DNA of 64,000 bases from Marisa cornuarietis (taxonomy: Eukaryota > Mollusca > Gastropoda > Architaenioglossa > Ampullariidae): contig SMMW01000613.1 in NCBI GenBank assembly GCA_004794655.1, positions 42,501 through 106,500 of the forward strand. Direction: 5' to 3'. Position 1 is the first letter of the stretch, and each line of letters starts with the position of its first letter. The position numbers were made by a program, and so were the translations under genes. Below, piece after piece: positions 1 to 11,616 of the stretch. The notes under the pieces are model-generated. The model was not told the origin of the DNA. It was given only the letters and a program-made list of their open reading frames with translations, and ran no database searches.

Positions 1-46
1 TCGGTGACAAAGGTACTTTCTGGATTGAAATTGTGAGATTTTATAC

Positions 47-207
47 TCATACGCGGCTCAACATTTCATATCGGCTGCAGTTTTTTTTCATTGTGGTAGC
101 ACGAGAAAGTTCAATTTCTTCAGGCACTGAGTGTTGGTAACGCATGACAATGGCCTTTTGACCTTTCAGATGAGCAATAGTACCACAGTGTACAGCTGTA
201 ATACCAT
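47..207 (-). CDS. Possible 3'-terminal coding exon, unknown protein
   Basis: Read on the minus strand, a pyrimidine-rich stretch ending in TTTTCCTTCAG is followed by an open frame of about 52 codons that closes at a TGA (47-49), with a second in-frame TAA just beyond. If the acceptor is used the exon begins in phase 1. The translated segment is of mixed composition, with GITAVHCGTIAHLKGQ near its start and PEEIELSRATTMKKN later, and does not look like repeat DNA. No domain was recognised and no partner exon was found to the right, where only minisatellites follow. It could be the last exon of a gene or a captured gene fragment. Confidence 0.3.
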
Positions 208-252
208 CTGAAGGAAAATGTAAACAGATTGGTACTCATCTAGCAGTAGACA

Positions 253-1534
253 CCATGCACTTGACTATAGGGCTATCAGTACAGGCCATACACTTGACTA
301 TAGGGCTATCATCAGTACAGGCCATACAATTGACTATAGGGCTATCAGTACAGGCCATACACTTGACTATAGGGCTATCATCAGTACAGGCCATACACTT
401 GACTATAGGGCTATCATCAGTACAGGCCATACACTTGACTATAGGGCTATCAGTACAGGCCATACACTTGACTATAGGGCTATCAGTACAGGCCATACAC
501 TTGACTATAGGGCTATCAGTACAGGCCATACACTTGACTATAGGGCTATCATCAGTACAGGCTATACACTTGACTATAGGGCTATCAGTACAGGCCATAC
601 ACTTGACTATAGGGCTATCAGTACAGGTCATACACTTGACTATAGGGCTATCATCAGTACAGGTCATACACTTGACTATAGGGCTATCAGTACAGGCCAT
701 ACACTTGACTATAGGGCTATCAGTACAGGTCATACACTTGACTATAGGGCTATCAGTACAGGTCATACACTTGACTATAGGGCTATCAGTACAGGCCATA
801 CACTTGACTATAGGGCTATCAGTACAGGCCATACACTTGACTATAGGGCTATCAGTACAGGCCATACACTTGACTATAGGGCTATCAGTACAGGCCATAC
901 ACTTGACTATAGGGCTATCATCAGTACAGGCTATACACTTGACTATAGGGCTATCAGTACAGGCCATACACTTGACTATAGGGCTATCAGTACAGGTCAT
1001 ACACTTGACTATAGGGCTATCATCAGTACAGGTCATACACTTGACTATAGGGCTATCAGTACAGGCCATACACTTGACTATAGGGCTATCAGTACAGGTC
1101 ATACACTTGACTATAGGGCTATCAGTACAGGCCATACACTTGACTATAGGGCTATCAGTACAGGCCATACACTTGACTATAGGGCTATCAGTACAGGTCA
1201 TACACTTGACTATAGGGCTATCAGTACAGGTCATACACTTGACTATAGGGCTATCAGTACAGGCCATACACTTGACTATAGGGCTATCAGTACAGGCCAT
1301 ACACTTGACTATAGGGCTATCAGTACAGGCCATACACTTGACTATAGGGCTATCAGTACAGGCCATACACTTGACTATAGGGCTATCAGTACAGGCCATA
1401 CACTTGACTATAGGGCTATCAGTACAGGCCATACACTTGACTATAGGGCTATCAGTACAGGCCACACACTTGACTATAAGGCTATCAGTACAGGCCATAC
1501 ACTTGACTATAAGGCTATCAGTACAGGCTATACA
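253..1534. repeat. Minisatellite, 33-bp unit with 36-bp variants (about 38 copies)
   Basis: The unit is built on CACTTGACTATAGGGCTATC plus AGTACAGGCCATA. Some copies carry an extra ATC, making 36 bp. Both lengths are multiples of three, so long frames stay open on both strands. The plus frame gives an 11-residue HLTIGLSVQAI period and the minus frame a Cys-containing MACTDSPIVKC period. C/T and GCC/GTC substitutions recur in blocks, suggesting spread of variants by unequal exchange. No splice signals or unique coding context were seen, so this is treated as non-coding. Confidence 0.9.
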
Positions 1535-1742
1535 CAAGGGGAGGGAATTAGTGTCAGGGTCATGGAGAGAAAACAATGGCGGCTGAGAGCGGAAGAATAC
1601 CACACAAAGTCTTTACGAGGACGAGGTTAAAGCAAGTGGTTCACTGGACACAGCTGTCAGTCAGCATCTGCCTCAGTGTTAGTCGCTAGTTGGGGCTCCC
1701 CCTGGAGGCTTGCAGGTCGTGTGAGTGGGTAAGTGGCAATGT

Positions 1743-2204
1743 GCATGGCTTTATGTCACACCGGTCGTTTCATGTCACACCAGTGGCTTCACGTGACACC
1801 AGTGGCTTCATGTCACACCAGTGGCTTCATATGACAGTGATTTCATGTGACACCAATTGCTTCATGTCACACCAGTGATTTCATGTGACACAGTGATTTC
1901 ATGTCACACCAGTGGCTTCATATGACAGTGATTTCATGTGACACCAATTGCTTCATGTCACACCAGTGATTTCATGTGACAGTGATTTCATGTCACACCA
2001 GTGGCTTCACGTGACACCAGTGGCTTCATGTCACACCAGTGGCTTCATATGACAGTGATTTCATGTGACACCAATTGCTTCATGTCACACCAGTGATTTC
2101 ATGTGACACAGTGATTTCATGTCACACCAGAGGCTTCACGTGACACCAGTGGCTTCATGTCACACCAGTGGCTTCACGTGACACCAGTGGCTTCATGTCA
2201 CACC
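1743..2204. repeat. Minisatellite, about 19-bp unit (TTCATGTCACACCAGTGGC)
   Basis: Degenerate tandem copies alternate TTCATGTCACACCAGTGGC, TTCACGTGACACCAGTGGC and TTCATATGACAGTGAT forms. Blocks of several units are themselves repeated, giving a higher-order pattern. No coding potential was seen. Confidence 0.85.
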
Positions 2205-2363
2205 AGCAGTGGAAGTAGACACAGCAGTGGGTAGATGTAGGGCTGGAAGTAGACATTTGACATTTGATCATTTGATTGACAAACTATTGGGTTACTGTCG
2301 AGGGGTAAGTCATTAATAGTAAAAAGGTACATCAGGTCATTAACAATTTAAGACTTAGAAAAT

Positions 2364-4394
2364 CTGTATATCTCAATATATAAATACAGGGTCTCAATAT
2401 ATAATACAGGGTCTCTATATATAATACAGGGTCTCAAGATATAAATACAGGGTCTCAATATGTAATACAGGGCTAAATACCAGGGTCATGTACCTGTATA
2501 TCTCAATATATAAATACAGGGTCTCAATATATAATACAGGGTCTCTATATATAATACAGGGTCTCAATATATAAATACAGGGTCTCAATATATAATATAA
2601 TACAGGGTCTCAATATATAATATAATACAGGGTCTCAAGATATAAATACAGGGTCTCAATATATAAATACAGGGTCTCAAGATATAAATACAGGGTCTCA
2701 ATATATAAATACAGGGTCTCAATATATAATACAGGGCTAAATACCAGGGTCATGTACCTGTATATCTCAATATATAAATACAGGGTCTCAATATATAATA
2801 TAATACAGGGTCTCAAGATATAAATACAGGTTCTCAAGATATAAATACAGGGTCTCAAGATATAATACAGGGCTAAATACCAGGGTCATGTACCTGTATA
2901 TCTCAAGATATAAATACAGAGTCTCAAGATATAAATACAGGGTCTCAAGATATAAATACAGAGTCTCAATATATAATACAGGGCTAAATACCAGGGTCAT
3001 GTACCTGTATATCTCAATATATAAATACAGATTCTCAAGATATAAATACAGGGTCTCAAGATATAAATACAGGGTCTCAATATATAATACAAAGCTAAAT
3101 ACCAGGGTCATGTACCTGTATATCTCAATATATAAATACAGGGTCTCAATATATAAATACAGGTTCTCAAGATATAAATACAGGGTCTCAAGATATAAAT
3201 ACAGGGTCTCAATATGTAATACAGGGCTAAATACCAGGGTCATGTACCTGTATATCTCAAGATATAAATACAGAGTCTCAAGATATAAATAAAGGGTCTC
3301 AAGATATAAATACAGGGTCTCAAGATTTAAATACTGGGTCTTAATATGTAATACAGGGCTAAATACCAGGGTCATGTACCTTTATATCTCAAGATATAAA
3401 TACAGGGTCTCAATATATAAATACAGAGTCTCAAGATATAAATACAGGGTCTCAATATATAATACAGGGCTAAATACCAGGGTCATGTACCTGTATATCT
3501 CAATATATAAATACAGAGTCTCAAGATATAAATACAGGGTCTGAATATATAAATACAGAGTCTCAAGATATAAATACAGGGTCTCAATTTATAATACAGG
3601 GCTAAATACCAGGGTCATGTACCTTTATATCTCAAGATATAAATACAGGGTCTCAATATATAAATACAGGGTCTCAAGATATAAATACAGGGTCTCAATA
3701 TGTAATACAGGGCTAAATACCAGGGTCATGTACCTGTATATCTCAAGATATAAATACAGGGTCTCACGATATAAATACAGGGTCTCAAGATATAAATACA
3801 GGTTCTCAAGATATAAATACAGGGTCTCAAGATATAATACAGGGCTAAATACCAGGGTCATGTACCTGTATATCTCAAGATATAAATACAGAGTCTCAAG
3901 ATATAAATACAGGGTCTCAAGATATAAATACAGAGTCTCAATATATAAAACAGGGCTAAATACCAGGGTCATGTACCTGTATATCTCAATATATAAATAC
4001 AGAGTCTCAAGATATAAATACAGGGTCTCAATATATAATACAAAGCTAAATACCAGGGTCATGTACCTGTATATCTCAATATATAAATACAGGGTCTCAA
4101 TATATAAATACAGGTTCTCAAGATATAAATACAGGGTCTCAAGATATAAATACAGGGTCTCAATATGTAATACAGGGCTAAATACCAGGGTCATGTACCT
4201 GTATATCTCAAGATATAAATACAGAGTCTCAAGATATAAATACAGGGTCTGAATATATAAATACAGAGTCTCAAAATATAAATACAGGGTCTCAAGATAT
4301 AAATACAGGGTCTCAAGATATAAATACAGGGTCTCAAGATTTAAATACTGGGTCTTAATATGTAATACAGGGCTAAATACCAGGGTCATGTACC
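2364..4394. repeat. AT-rich minisatellite, 21-bp unit with higher-order structure (left part)
   Basis: The core unit is GGTCTCAAGATATAAATACAG (21 bp), with ATATATAAATACAG and shorter TAATACAG variants. After every three to six units comes a distinct spacer reading CTAAATACCAGGGTCATGTACC then TGTATATCTCAA, which defines a higher-order repeat of roughly 100-150 bp. The array is interrupted at 4395 by an LTR-like insertion and resumes at 5698. Frames open on both strands (RYKYRVS or LETLYLY periods) are products of the 21-bp period. Confidence 0.92.
4390..4394 (+). repeat. Left target-site duplication GTACC
   Basis: GTACC precedes the TGTGAAGG start of the insertion and recurs immediately after its ACA end at 5698-5702. 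Because the host array continues with TGT, the shared string can be read as 8 bp (GTACCTGT). A 5-bp duplication plus TG...CA ends is the LTR reading. Confidence 0.7.
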
Positions 4395-5697
4395 TGTGAA
4401 GGACCAAAGAATGTGTAGACAGGTTACACCACACACATGGACTACACGGCACGCTTCACGTGTTCTTTCAATCAACACAAAACACTAAGATCTGCACATG
4501 GGTTTCTCGAGCTGTGTACTTGAGGTGGGGTTTCTAACTAAGTTGTATAGGGATCAAGATACATCAGTAATCCTTCAATAAATTCCTAAACATAAATCAA
4601 TATATCAATAAGAGAACATGAATCACGATAGACATCACTATCAATCCATCATTACAATCAAAACCAACTCTTACAACTACTGAACCAATTCTCTACAGTT
4701 CCAAGTCATTAGGTATCCGACCGAAAAAGACGCATAAACCAATCGTCCCGCCACGAGAGTCTTTTGTCAACTATGAAGAGATCAACTTACATACAGTTTC
4801 CAGTCCTCTTCGCATTCATTCCGTCTCTAGCACATATATATATAGAATTATCTCCCTTGCCCCGGTTGGCGCGCAGAATCCTTCAACGGAGGGTCGTATT
4901 CCCTGGGGTCAGGCACACAGCAAATTTGAAGGTGATCCTTCCAGGTCGTAGGGCACTCAGCTCCTGACGACTACGAATTCTAGATCGTAGGGCACACAGC
5001 TCACTGGCGATATTACATTCCTGATCGCAGGGCACACAGCTCACTGACGATATTATATTCCCTATCGTAGGGCACACAGCTCACTGATGATATTATATAC
5101 TTCTGGTCGCAGGGCACTCGGCTCACTGACGACAATCTTCATCCAGCCTTCTCGACCCCCTACCTAATTCCTGAAAATACTTATGTTTTCATGAGTACTC
5201 ACACCACTGCATTGTCACATTATATTCTACCTTCATAGCAATCGCACTTATTTCTTAAAACCATCAAATCTCATAAACGCACATCATTCTCTCCAGGCCA
5301 AGCATTAAAGAAAAAAGCTATCACAAAGATTAATCAACAAAACAAAACATCCCATACCTTGGCTATGCAAGGAATTAGTTCTGCTCCCCTCTCACTTTCA
5401 CACAGTACAATCTCCTACGTCCTTACACTAGGACGTTAGGTCGGGGACTAAAAATCCAATCAACTCAGTTGCCTTACAGGAAATCGGTGACTACTTTACT
5501 CAGTCGCACTATGAACCATACTCACATTCATCAAATCTCATTCAAGGGGGACTAGTATTGCTTCTTAATACCTAAAGGGGACTAACTCTCATTCTCACAT
5601 TCATATTTTCGCGTAAAGGAGAAACTAGCCCTGCCTTACAACCTAGCAGGGAACTAACTCTAGTTTCTCCCTTACTATCACGGGTCGATCCGTGACA
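4395..5697. mobile_element. Solo-LTR-like insertion, about 1.3 kb, inside the minisatellite
   Basis: This 1303-bp unique segment splits the 21-bp array cleanly. It starts TGTGAAGGACC and ends TCCGTGACA, the TG...CA ends of retroviral-type LTRs, and is flanked by GTACC on both sides. A TATATATATAG stretch (4835-4844) could be an LTR TATA box. An internal 40-bp tandem repeat lies at about 4937-5133. No gag or pol frame is present, so it is either a solo LTR left by recombination or a non-autonomous element. The alternative is a DNA transposon with an 8-bp duplication (GTACCTGT), but the termini show only weak inverted similarity. LTR orientation is not determined. Confidence 0.6.
4937..5133. 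repeat. Short 40-bp tandem repeat inside the LTR-like element
   Basis: About five imperfect copies of a unit centred on CGCAGGGCACACAGCTCACTG followed by ACGATATTATATTCCCT. It lies downstream of the TATA-like tract, where repeated motifs are common in LTRs. Confidence 0.75.
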
Positions 5698-6540
5698 GTA
5701 CCTGTATATCTCAAGATATAAATACAGGGTCTCAATATATAAATACAGAGTCTCAAGATATAAATACAGGGTCTCAATATGTAATACAGGGCTAAATACC
5801 AGGGTCATGTACCTGTATATCTCAATATATAAATACAGAGTCTCAAGATATAAATACAGGGTCTGAATATATAAATACAGAGTCTCAAAATATAAATACA
5901 GGGTCTCAATATATAATACAGGGCTAAATACCAGGGTCATGTACCTGTATATCTCAAGATATAAATACAGGGTCTCACGATATAAATACAGGGTCTCAAG
6001 ATATAAATACAGGGTCTCAATATGTAATACAGGGCTAAATACCAGGGTCATGTACCTGTATATCTGAATATATAAATACAGGGTCTCAAGATATAAATAC
6101 AGAGTCTCAATATATAATACAGGGTCTCAAGATATAAATACAGGGTCTCAATATGTAATACAGGGCTAAATACCAGGGTCATGTACCTGTATATCTGAAT
6201 ATATAAATACAGGGTCTCAAGATATAAATACAGAGTCTCAATATATAATACAGGGTCTCAAGATATAAATACAGGGTCTCAATATGTAATACAGGGCTAA
6301 ATACCAGGGTCATGTACCTGTATATCTGAATATATAAATACAGGGTCTCAAGATATAAATACAGAGTCTCAATATATAATACAGGGTCTCAAGATATAAA
6401 TACAGGGTCTCAATATGTAATACAGGGCTAAATACCAGGGTCATGTACCTGTATATCTGAATATATAAATACAGGGTCTCAAGATATAAATACAGGGTCT
6501 CAAGATATAAATACAGGGCTAAATACCAGGGTCATGTACC
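5698..6540. repeat. AT-rich minisatellite, 21-bp unit (right part)
   Basis: This continues the array of 2364-4394 after the insertion, with the same core unit and the same CTAAATACCAGGGTCATGTACC spacer. From about 6060 the higher-order unit is nearly identical in three successive copies of about 118 bp, indicating recent amplification. The first five bases, GTACC, are the right copy of the target duplication. The array ends where unique sequence starts with CACACAACATC. Confidence 0.92.
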
Positions 6541-6784
6541 CACACAACATCTTTCTTATTATTTCTGTTCATCTTGTTCAAGACCAGCATCACGCAATCT
6601 CAAAACTCTAAACAGAAAAGGTGAAGTCAGCCTGATGACATCCTGAGAGTTGTCTCCCATGACAGTGACACTGTGTGGGTGTGTAGGTCCACACCTTGCA
6701 GTGCTGCCACCTGTTTTCTGATTTGGGAATACGCTTTATGCTGGAAGTAGACACAGCAGCGGGTACTGACCGGGTGTGTGAAAG

Positions 6785-7365
6785 ACCAGTCAGCGGGTGT
6801 CCAGGGGACCAGTCAGCGGGTGTTCACGTGAATAGTCAGCGGGTGTCCATGTGACCAGTCAGCGGGTGTCCAGGTGACCAGTCAGCGGGTGTTCACGTGA
6901 ATAGTCAGCGGGTGTCCATGTGACCAGTCAGCGGGTGTCCAGGGGACCAGTCAGCGGGTGTTCACGTGAATAGTCAGCGGGTATCCATGTGAACAGTCAG
7001 TGGTTGTTCATGTCAACAGTCAGCGGGTGCGTGTGAATAGGCAGCGGGTGTCCATGTGAACAGTCAGCGGGTGTCCATGTGAACAGTCAGTGGTTGATCA
7101 TGTGAACAGTCAGCAGTGTACATGTGGACAGTCAGCGGTTTTCATGTGAACAGTCAGCGTTGTCCGTATGAACAGTCAGCGGGTTTCCAATGTGAACAGT
7201 CAGTGGTTGTTTATGTGAACAGTCAGCGGTGTTCATGTGAACAGTCAGCGGGCTTCCAATGTGAACAGTCGGTGGTTGTTTATGTGAACAGTTAGCGGGT
7301 GTCCATGTGAACAGTCAGCGGGTGTCCATGTGAACAGTCAGCGGGTGTCCATGTGAACAGTCAGT
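6785..7365. repeat. Minisatellite, 23-bp unit (GTCAGCGGGTGTCCATGTGAACA)
   Basis: About 25 imperfect tandem copies, with variants such as GTCAGTGGTTGTTCATGTGAACA and GTTCACGTGAATA. The array is degenerate and not open in any frame for long. Confidence 0.88.
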
Positions 7366-8769
7366 ACAGGCGCCTATCAACCCGTGAAGCAGGCGGTTGT
7401 ACAGACTGCACACCCAGAGTGACATCCCCTGCTGAGAAATCAATTAACCAGGGACAGCTTAGCCTTATTATCCTGTCGTCAGACTGCTGTTCCACTCTGT
7501 TTGTTCACCTTAAAGACCAGCAGGTGTAAGTGGAGCTGTGCTCTTCACTGCTCACCTGGTCGCTGTCAGTACGAGCTAATGTGCAGCTCTCGTGAGACCA
7601 GTTTCCAAGCTACCCCCCCCCCAGCACCCAGTCACCCCTCACTCAACATACGGGTAGATTTTTCTGACGAGTTTCCTTCCCCTTTCAATCACTGGTATTT
7701 ACAATTGGTAGATATTACGAGGGACGCAAGTCTACAGGTACACGGGTATAACTACGGGTGTGCTGACGCACGGGTATTGCTGTATAGCAAAGAAATAAAA
7801 CTGCCATGTCTTCGTTTCGCCCATTTCATTGCTCGCAACATTCTTCCCCTACGAGTGGGCGATAGGTACCCGTATGTCGTAGGTACCCGCTTGTCGTCCT
7901 GTCAAGCAAGTGGTGTAGAGACGAGACATTCCTCGCCACACAGAGCTGCACATCGTGTGGTACCGATCGCTTGTGGAGTGCACCTCGAACCGCTTACACC
8001 CCTTCCCCACCCCGGGTAGCTTTAGCAGGGTTATCAGGGTTGCCTGGTGTCGAACACAACAGTCTACTTTGAACCCTCTCATTATTGTGCATTCCAGTAT
8101 TTCTCACCCGACAGCGATTAATAAAATTCACCCGTCAGCTACTCAGCTACGTGCACAAAGACATTCACACACATTCACACACACACACACATTCACACAC
8201 ACACACACACACAGGTCTTTGTCTACACACAAACTTCTTGTCTACATTAGACACCCCAAGCTCTTTACGACGAACATTGTGTATACACTACTTCACCATC
8301 ATTTTCTTCTTGTTCTTGGCATTCTTATCATCATCGTAATCGTCGTCGTCGTCGTCGTCATCATCATCATCACTCCCTTCCTTAGTCCTGCTGGCCGTTG
8401 GCTTGTGGCTGTACAGCATGGTGGGGGGGGGGAGGGAATTACAGAGGTGCTCTCACAAAGACTCAGAGACCTACAGACGATATCGTATGACAAAATAAAT
8501 CAGTTGCTATAACGGGGATGACTTATATTATGATGACACAAGCCTCGTACCCTGCTTTCAGTCCTGTCTAAGGGTGAGATACGGTTAGTGCTGTTTCTTC
8601 TGTCCCTCCATGTGAAGGAATGCAGTGAGCCGTGAAAGTCTGTAGACTGCCGCTGGTGTGGGCGAGTTGTTGTTGTTGACAGCTAATTATGTTGACTACA
8701 ACTAACACCATGCTTGTACTCGGGTCAGACTTGTGGCACCCGTCTCAAACCAAGTTCTTGTGTCCCTAG
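7366..8769. other. Presumed non-coding stretch before the first visible ETS exon
   Basis: It holds an open frame at 7501-8019 of ordinary composition with no recognisable domain and no convincing splice sites, a CA-repeat (about 8160-8214), GTC/ATC triplet runs (about 8333-8372) and a short G-run at 8421-8431. The upstream exons expected for an ESE-type gene, including a PNT domain, were not recognised here. Confidence 0.5.
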
Positions 8770-8943
8770 ATTACCTGCCTCTAAGTGGCGACATCTGTCA
8801 GCTGACACTCATGGGTCTCCATGAACCCGAGTCCAGCCCTGAAGACCAGCGCGGTTACCTGGACAACACCGCCATGTGTGGTGCTCACCGAGACTACAGT
8901 CCAGGCTCCACGGGGGACAACAGCTGTGAGCAGGAGCTGTCTG
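8770..8943 (+). CDS. ETS (ESE-type) transcription factor, exon A (internal)
   Basis: The open frame ends at a strong donor (CTGTCTG/GTGAGT, GT at 8944) in phase 1, and the next exon accepts phase 1. The 5' edge is less sure. An acceptor ending CCCTAG at 8769 gives phase 1 and is preferred; CTGTCAG at 8801 gives phase 0 and is the alternative. The encoded segment is acidic and Ser/Pro-rich, reading LHEPESSPEDQRGYLDNT and then a Cys- and Glu-containing stretch, as expected for the variable linker between PNT and ETS domains. No PNT domain is seen in it. Assignment to the gene rests on phase continuity with exons B to E. Confidence 0.65.
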
Positions 8944-8984
8944 GTGAGTTCTATCTGCTGAGATGCCTGCATCTTGATGTCATT

Positions 8985-9160
8985 ACATTAATGTTTGTTA
9001 ATGTGTCTTTGACTCACCATTATCATGTCTCTTAGTCCACCTATAATGGTTGTTAATGTGTTTTTATCTCACCATTATCATGTCTGTTAGTCCATCTATA
9101 ATATTTGTTAATGTGTTTTTATCTCACCATTATCATGCCTGTCAGTCCATCTTTAATTTG
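8985..9160. repeat. Three imperfect copies of a roughly 55-60-bp repeat in the intron
   Basis: The unit contains TTGTTAATGTGTTTTTATC followed by TCACCATTATCATGTCTGTTAGTCC. It lies just after the exon A donor. Confidence 0.75.
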
Positions 9161-9394
9161 TTCGTGGTCTGTGCCTAGTGGCACAGAAAGGAGTCGAGGC
9201 GAAGCTCGTGTATATTTTCTCTAGTTTAATCTTGAAACATGTACCCGTATCAATATTTGAGTGTGGACTGAGTGCTGTTCACGCGAGAGCGACATCAGTG
9301 ACGATACTTCTAGAGCTTGTAGTGATCTAGCGATGAAAGTGTTGACGAATACGGAGGATACCTGTGCGAATGTCCAGGTGCTTGTCTGTCACAG

Positions 9395-9519
9395 ACTCCA
9401 CGGGGAGCGAGGAGGGCTTACCGTCATCCATTAAATGGGAGACAGTGGGGGAGTCCTACTCCTACGACACCCCTCTCCCTGATGTCAGCATCTTCAAGCG
9501 CGCGCCGCCTCCCCCACAG
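9395..9519 (+). CDS. ETS (ESE-type) transcription factor, exon B
   Basis: The acceptor CTTGTCTGTCACAG ends at 9394 and the donor CCACAG/GTGAGC begins at 9520. The exon is 125 bp. Entered in phase 1 it encodes 42 codons and leaves in phase 0, matching exon C. The peptide contains SIKWETVGESYSYDTPLPD and ends in a run of prolines (APPPPQ). It is linker sequence of a transcription factor, not a folded domain I recognise. The flanking introns are short (451 and 375 bp), which supports one transcript with exons A and C. Confidence 0.75.
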
Positions 9520-9894
9520 GTGAGCTGTTGTGTGTTGGTGGCTGTGGCTTACCTGATGTCCTCATCTTCTCTTCTGTCCTTTGTTTCTTCTCTCTCTCTC
9601 TCCTTTGTTTCAGACACTGGGTGGCTTTGTCACGTTGTCCGTGAGACACCTGTAACCGTTGTCTGCTCTCCTAATTGTTTGTTACACCTGCAGCCATTGT
9701 CATTGTCTGTTCCCGTGATTAGTTGTTACACCTGTAAGATAAACAGCTAAACAAGATGTCTAATTGTGTCAAGACATCTCCCACTGTGTGAAGCCAATCA
9801 TCGTTCCTCTCACTCCTCATCTTCTGTGAAACCGATCACGTGACTGTCGTCTTGCTTTGTGTCCAATCAACCGTCACTGTGCGTCTCGTGGCAG

Positions 9895-10225
9895 GATGAC
9901 TTCCTAGGTCAAGGCCGCCGGCGACCTGACGGTTGTCTGGTCAAGCGAGAACTGCTGGACTCGGGAGACGAGTCCCTCGACACCAGTTTTGACAACTACT
10001 GTGACGACACCTACTGTCACAACAAGGAGGACGGCAAGCATCAGTGTTTCGAGTTCCAGCATTGTACCTTCCACACCGACACCCATCGGCCCTACAGACC
10101 GGGGCTGCCAGACGACAACAACAACTACGTCAAGTCCACTCGCACCAGCTCCACCGACACAGTCACACCACCCGGCGAGGGAGAGAAATGTCAACGGAAA
10201 AAACCGGGCAGGAAGAAAGGACAGG
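9895..10225 (+). CDS. ETS (ESE-type) transcription factor, exon C with basic AT-hook-like end
   Basis: The acceptor CGTCTCGTGGCAG ends at 9894 and the donor GGACAGG/GTGAGT begins at 10226. The exon is 331 bp, entered in phase 0 and left in phase 1, exactly what the ETS exon at 16870 requires. The peptide is rich in Asp and Ser with several Cys/His residues, and ends in a basic stretch, QRKKPGRKKGQ, just before the ETS domain. ELF3-type proteins are known to carry a basic AT-hook-like region in the same place. This stretch resembles one but lacks the strict RGRP core, so a DNA-binding or nuclear-localisation role is inference. Confidence 0.82.
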
Positions 10226-10327
10226 GTGAGTAGGCGGGGCTGGGGAAGTGGAGGTGAAGCATCTTCAGCCGCTTGTCGCTCGCTCTAGCTCTCAGCCCTC
10301 CTCATCTTCCTCTACACCACGCTTCTC

Positions 10328-10328
<1 letters not shown>

Positions 10329-10396
<68 letters not shown>
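10329..10396. repeat. (TG)n microsatellite
   Basis: An essentially uninterrupted TG run about 68 bp long, roughly 100 bp after the exon C donor, in the large ETS intron. Confidence 0.97.
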
Positions 10397-10399
<3 letters not shown>

Positions 10400-11600
10400 G
10401 AGGTGTCTTGACGAGTTTCCTGGAAAGCTGCTTTAATGCTTGCTTTCTCTTTTTTTGTTTTATTTTTGGGTTTTGGACTTTTTGGGCATTCTTTTGTATC
10501 CAAAGATGAGTTTATCTTAAAAGCGGGTCGTCTCCTCTTGTTTGATTTAAACCACATCCTCCAGGTAGGTGCACAGTGGCGGTATGAGAGGCTGTAAGGT
10601 TTATCCCAGGCGTGGTTATCGCTGGTTGGGCGACTTGTCCTCGTGTGATTCTCACAATCATCTCAGTCCTCACAACACCACCGCACGTCCTTTCTGTCGA
10701 GTAAAATTAATTTTAAGACAAAGTTTTATTGTAAAGCTGAAGTATTATGGCAATATTCCTAAACTGTGACTATTTTAAGCACACTGAGTTACGGGTGTCT
10801 TGGTACCCTTGAAGAAGAGTGTAACAAAAGGTTTTCTTCCCCCTGGGGGGTAGAGCGATTGTAAAATATTTGTTCATCATGTTATTTATTACAAAAATAA
10901 GAGTTTATCACACGCGGGCGTGCCTTTTCTTTGCGTTGTTTTCGATTTGTGTCGAAGTCAAGATAACGTAGCGGAAATGGCGGCGGCCCACCACTGCTTT
11001 ACAGTTCAAAGGTCGGCGTCATGTGGCGGCTGGAGCCTCGCCGTGTGATAAGGCCCTAGTCGTGCCTGCGGCTAGCCAATCCTCTGCTTCCAAAATGATT
11101 TTCTCGTAAACCATCGTCTCAAAGAAGCGACGATAAGTTGAAGATAAGCGGGAACAACTACAGTTATTTAAGAGATCTCTGGAAATATCTCCCTCCCTCT
11201 CTCTCTCTCTCTTTTACTACTCGCCACCCACAAACCCTCTTCACCTTTCTTAAACTCGTTTTCAGTTATTTTGACCCAGCTTCGTTAGGCTGGTCCTCTG
11301 CCCTCAGCATGTTGCAGTATTGCTCTTGAAGTTGCCTTATTATCAACATACGTATAACTTTCCATGCTCTCTCTCTCTCTCTCTGTATACTTATGTATAA
11401 AACCCGATTTCAAGAACTCGCTGAATTGTTGTTGATATTATTTATATATCTATATAGCATCAGATGCGGCGAGTGACCAGAATTTCAACAGCTCCTTCAT
11501 AACAGTTCGGAGGGTTTTTTGGTTGTTTGTTTGTTAATTTGTTTGATTGTTTGTTTGTTTTTCTTTTTGACAAAACGGTGTGAGCAGCAAATCCACTCAC
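10397..11600. other. Intronic sequence of the ETS gene, no feature recognised
   Basis: Unique AT-leaning intronic DNA with short CT-runs (about 11188-11212 and 11370-11384). No exon with good splice sites and no mobile-element signature was seen. Confidence 0.6.
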
Positions 11601-11616
11601 AATGCCAATGTCTAAG

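Noticed and set aside
2364..4394. Tyr-rich structural protein (RYKYRVS or LETLYLY periods)
   Set aside because: This is a 21-bp AT-rich satellite translated in phase, interrupted by stops at each higher-order spacer and by an LTR insertion.
7501..8019. 172-codon plus-strand frame
   Set aside because: No domain, no splice borders of note, overlapping open frames on the other strand; likely chance.
8802..8943. Exon A read as part of a PNT domain (SGDICQLTLMG upstream of the inner acceptor)
   Set aside because: The following residues (LHEPESSPED) do not continue the PNT pattern, so the resemblance is judged accidental.
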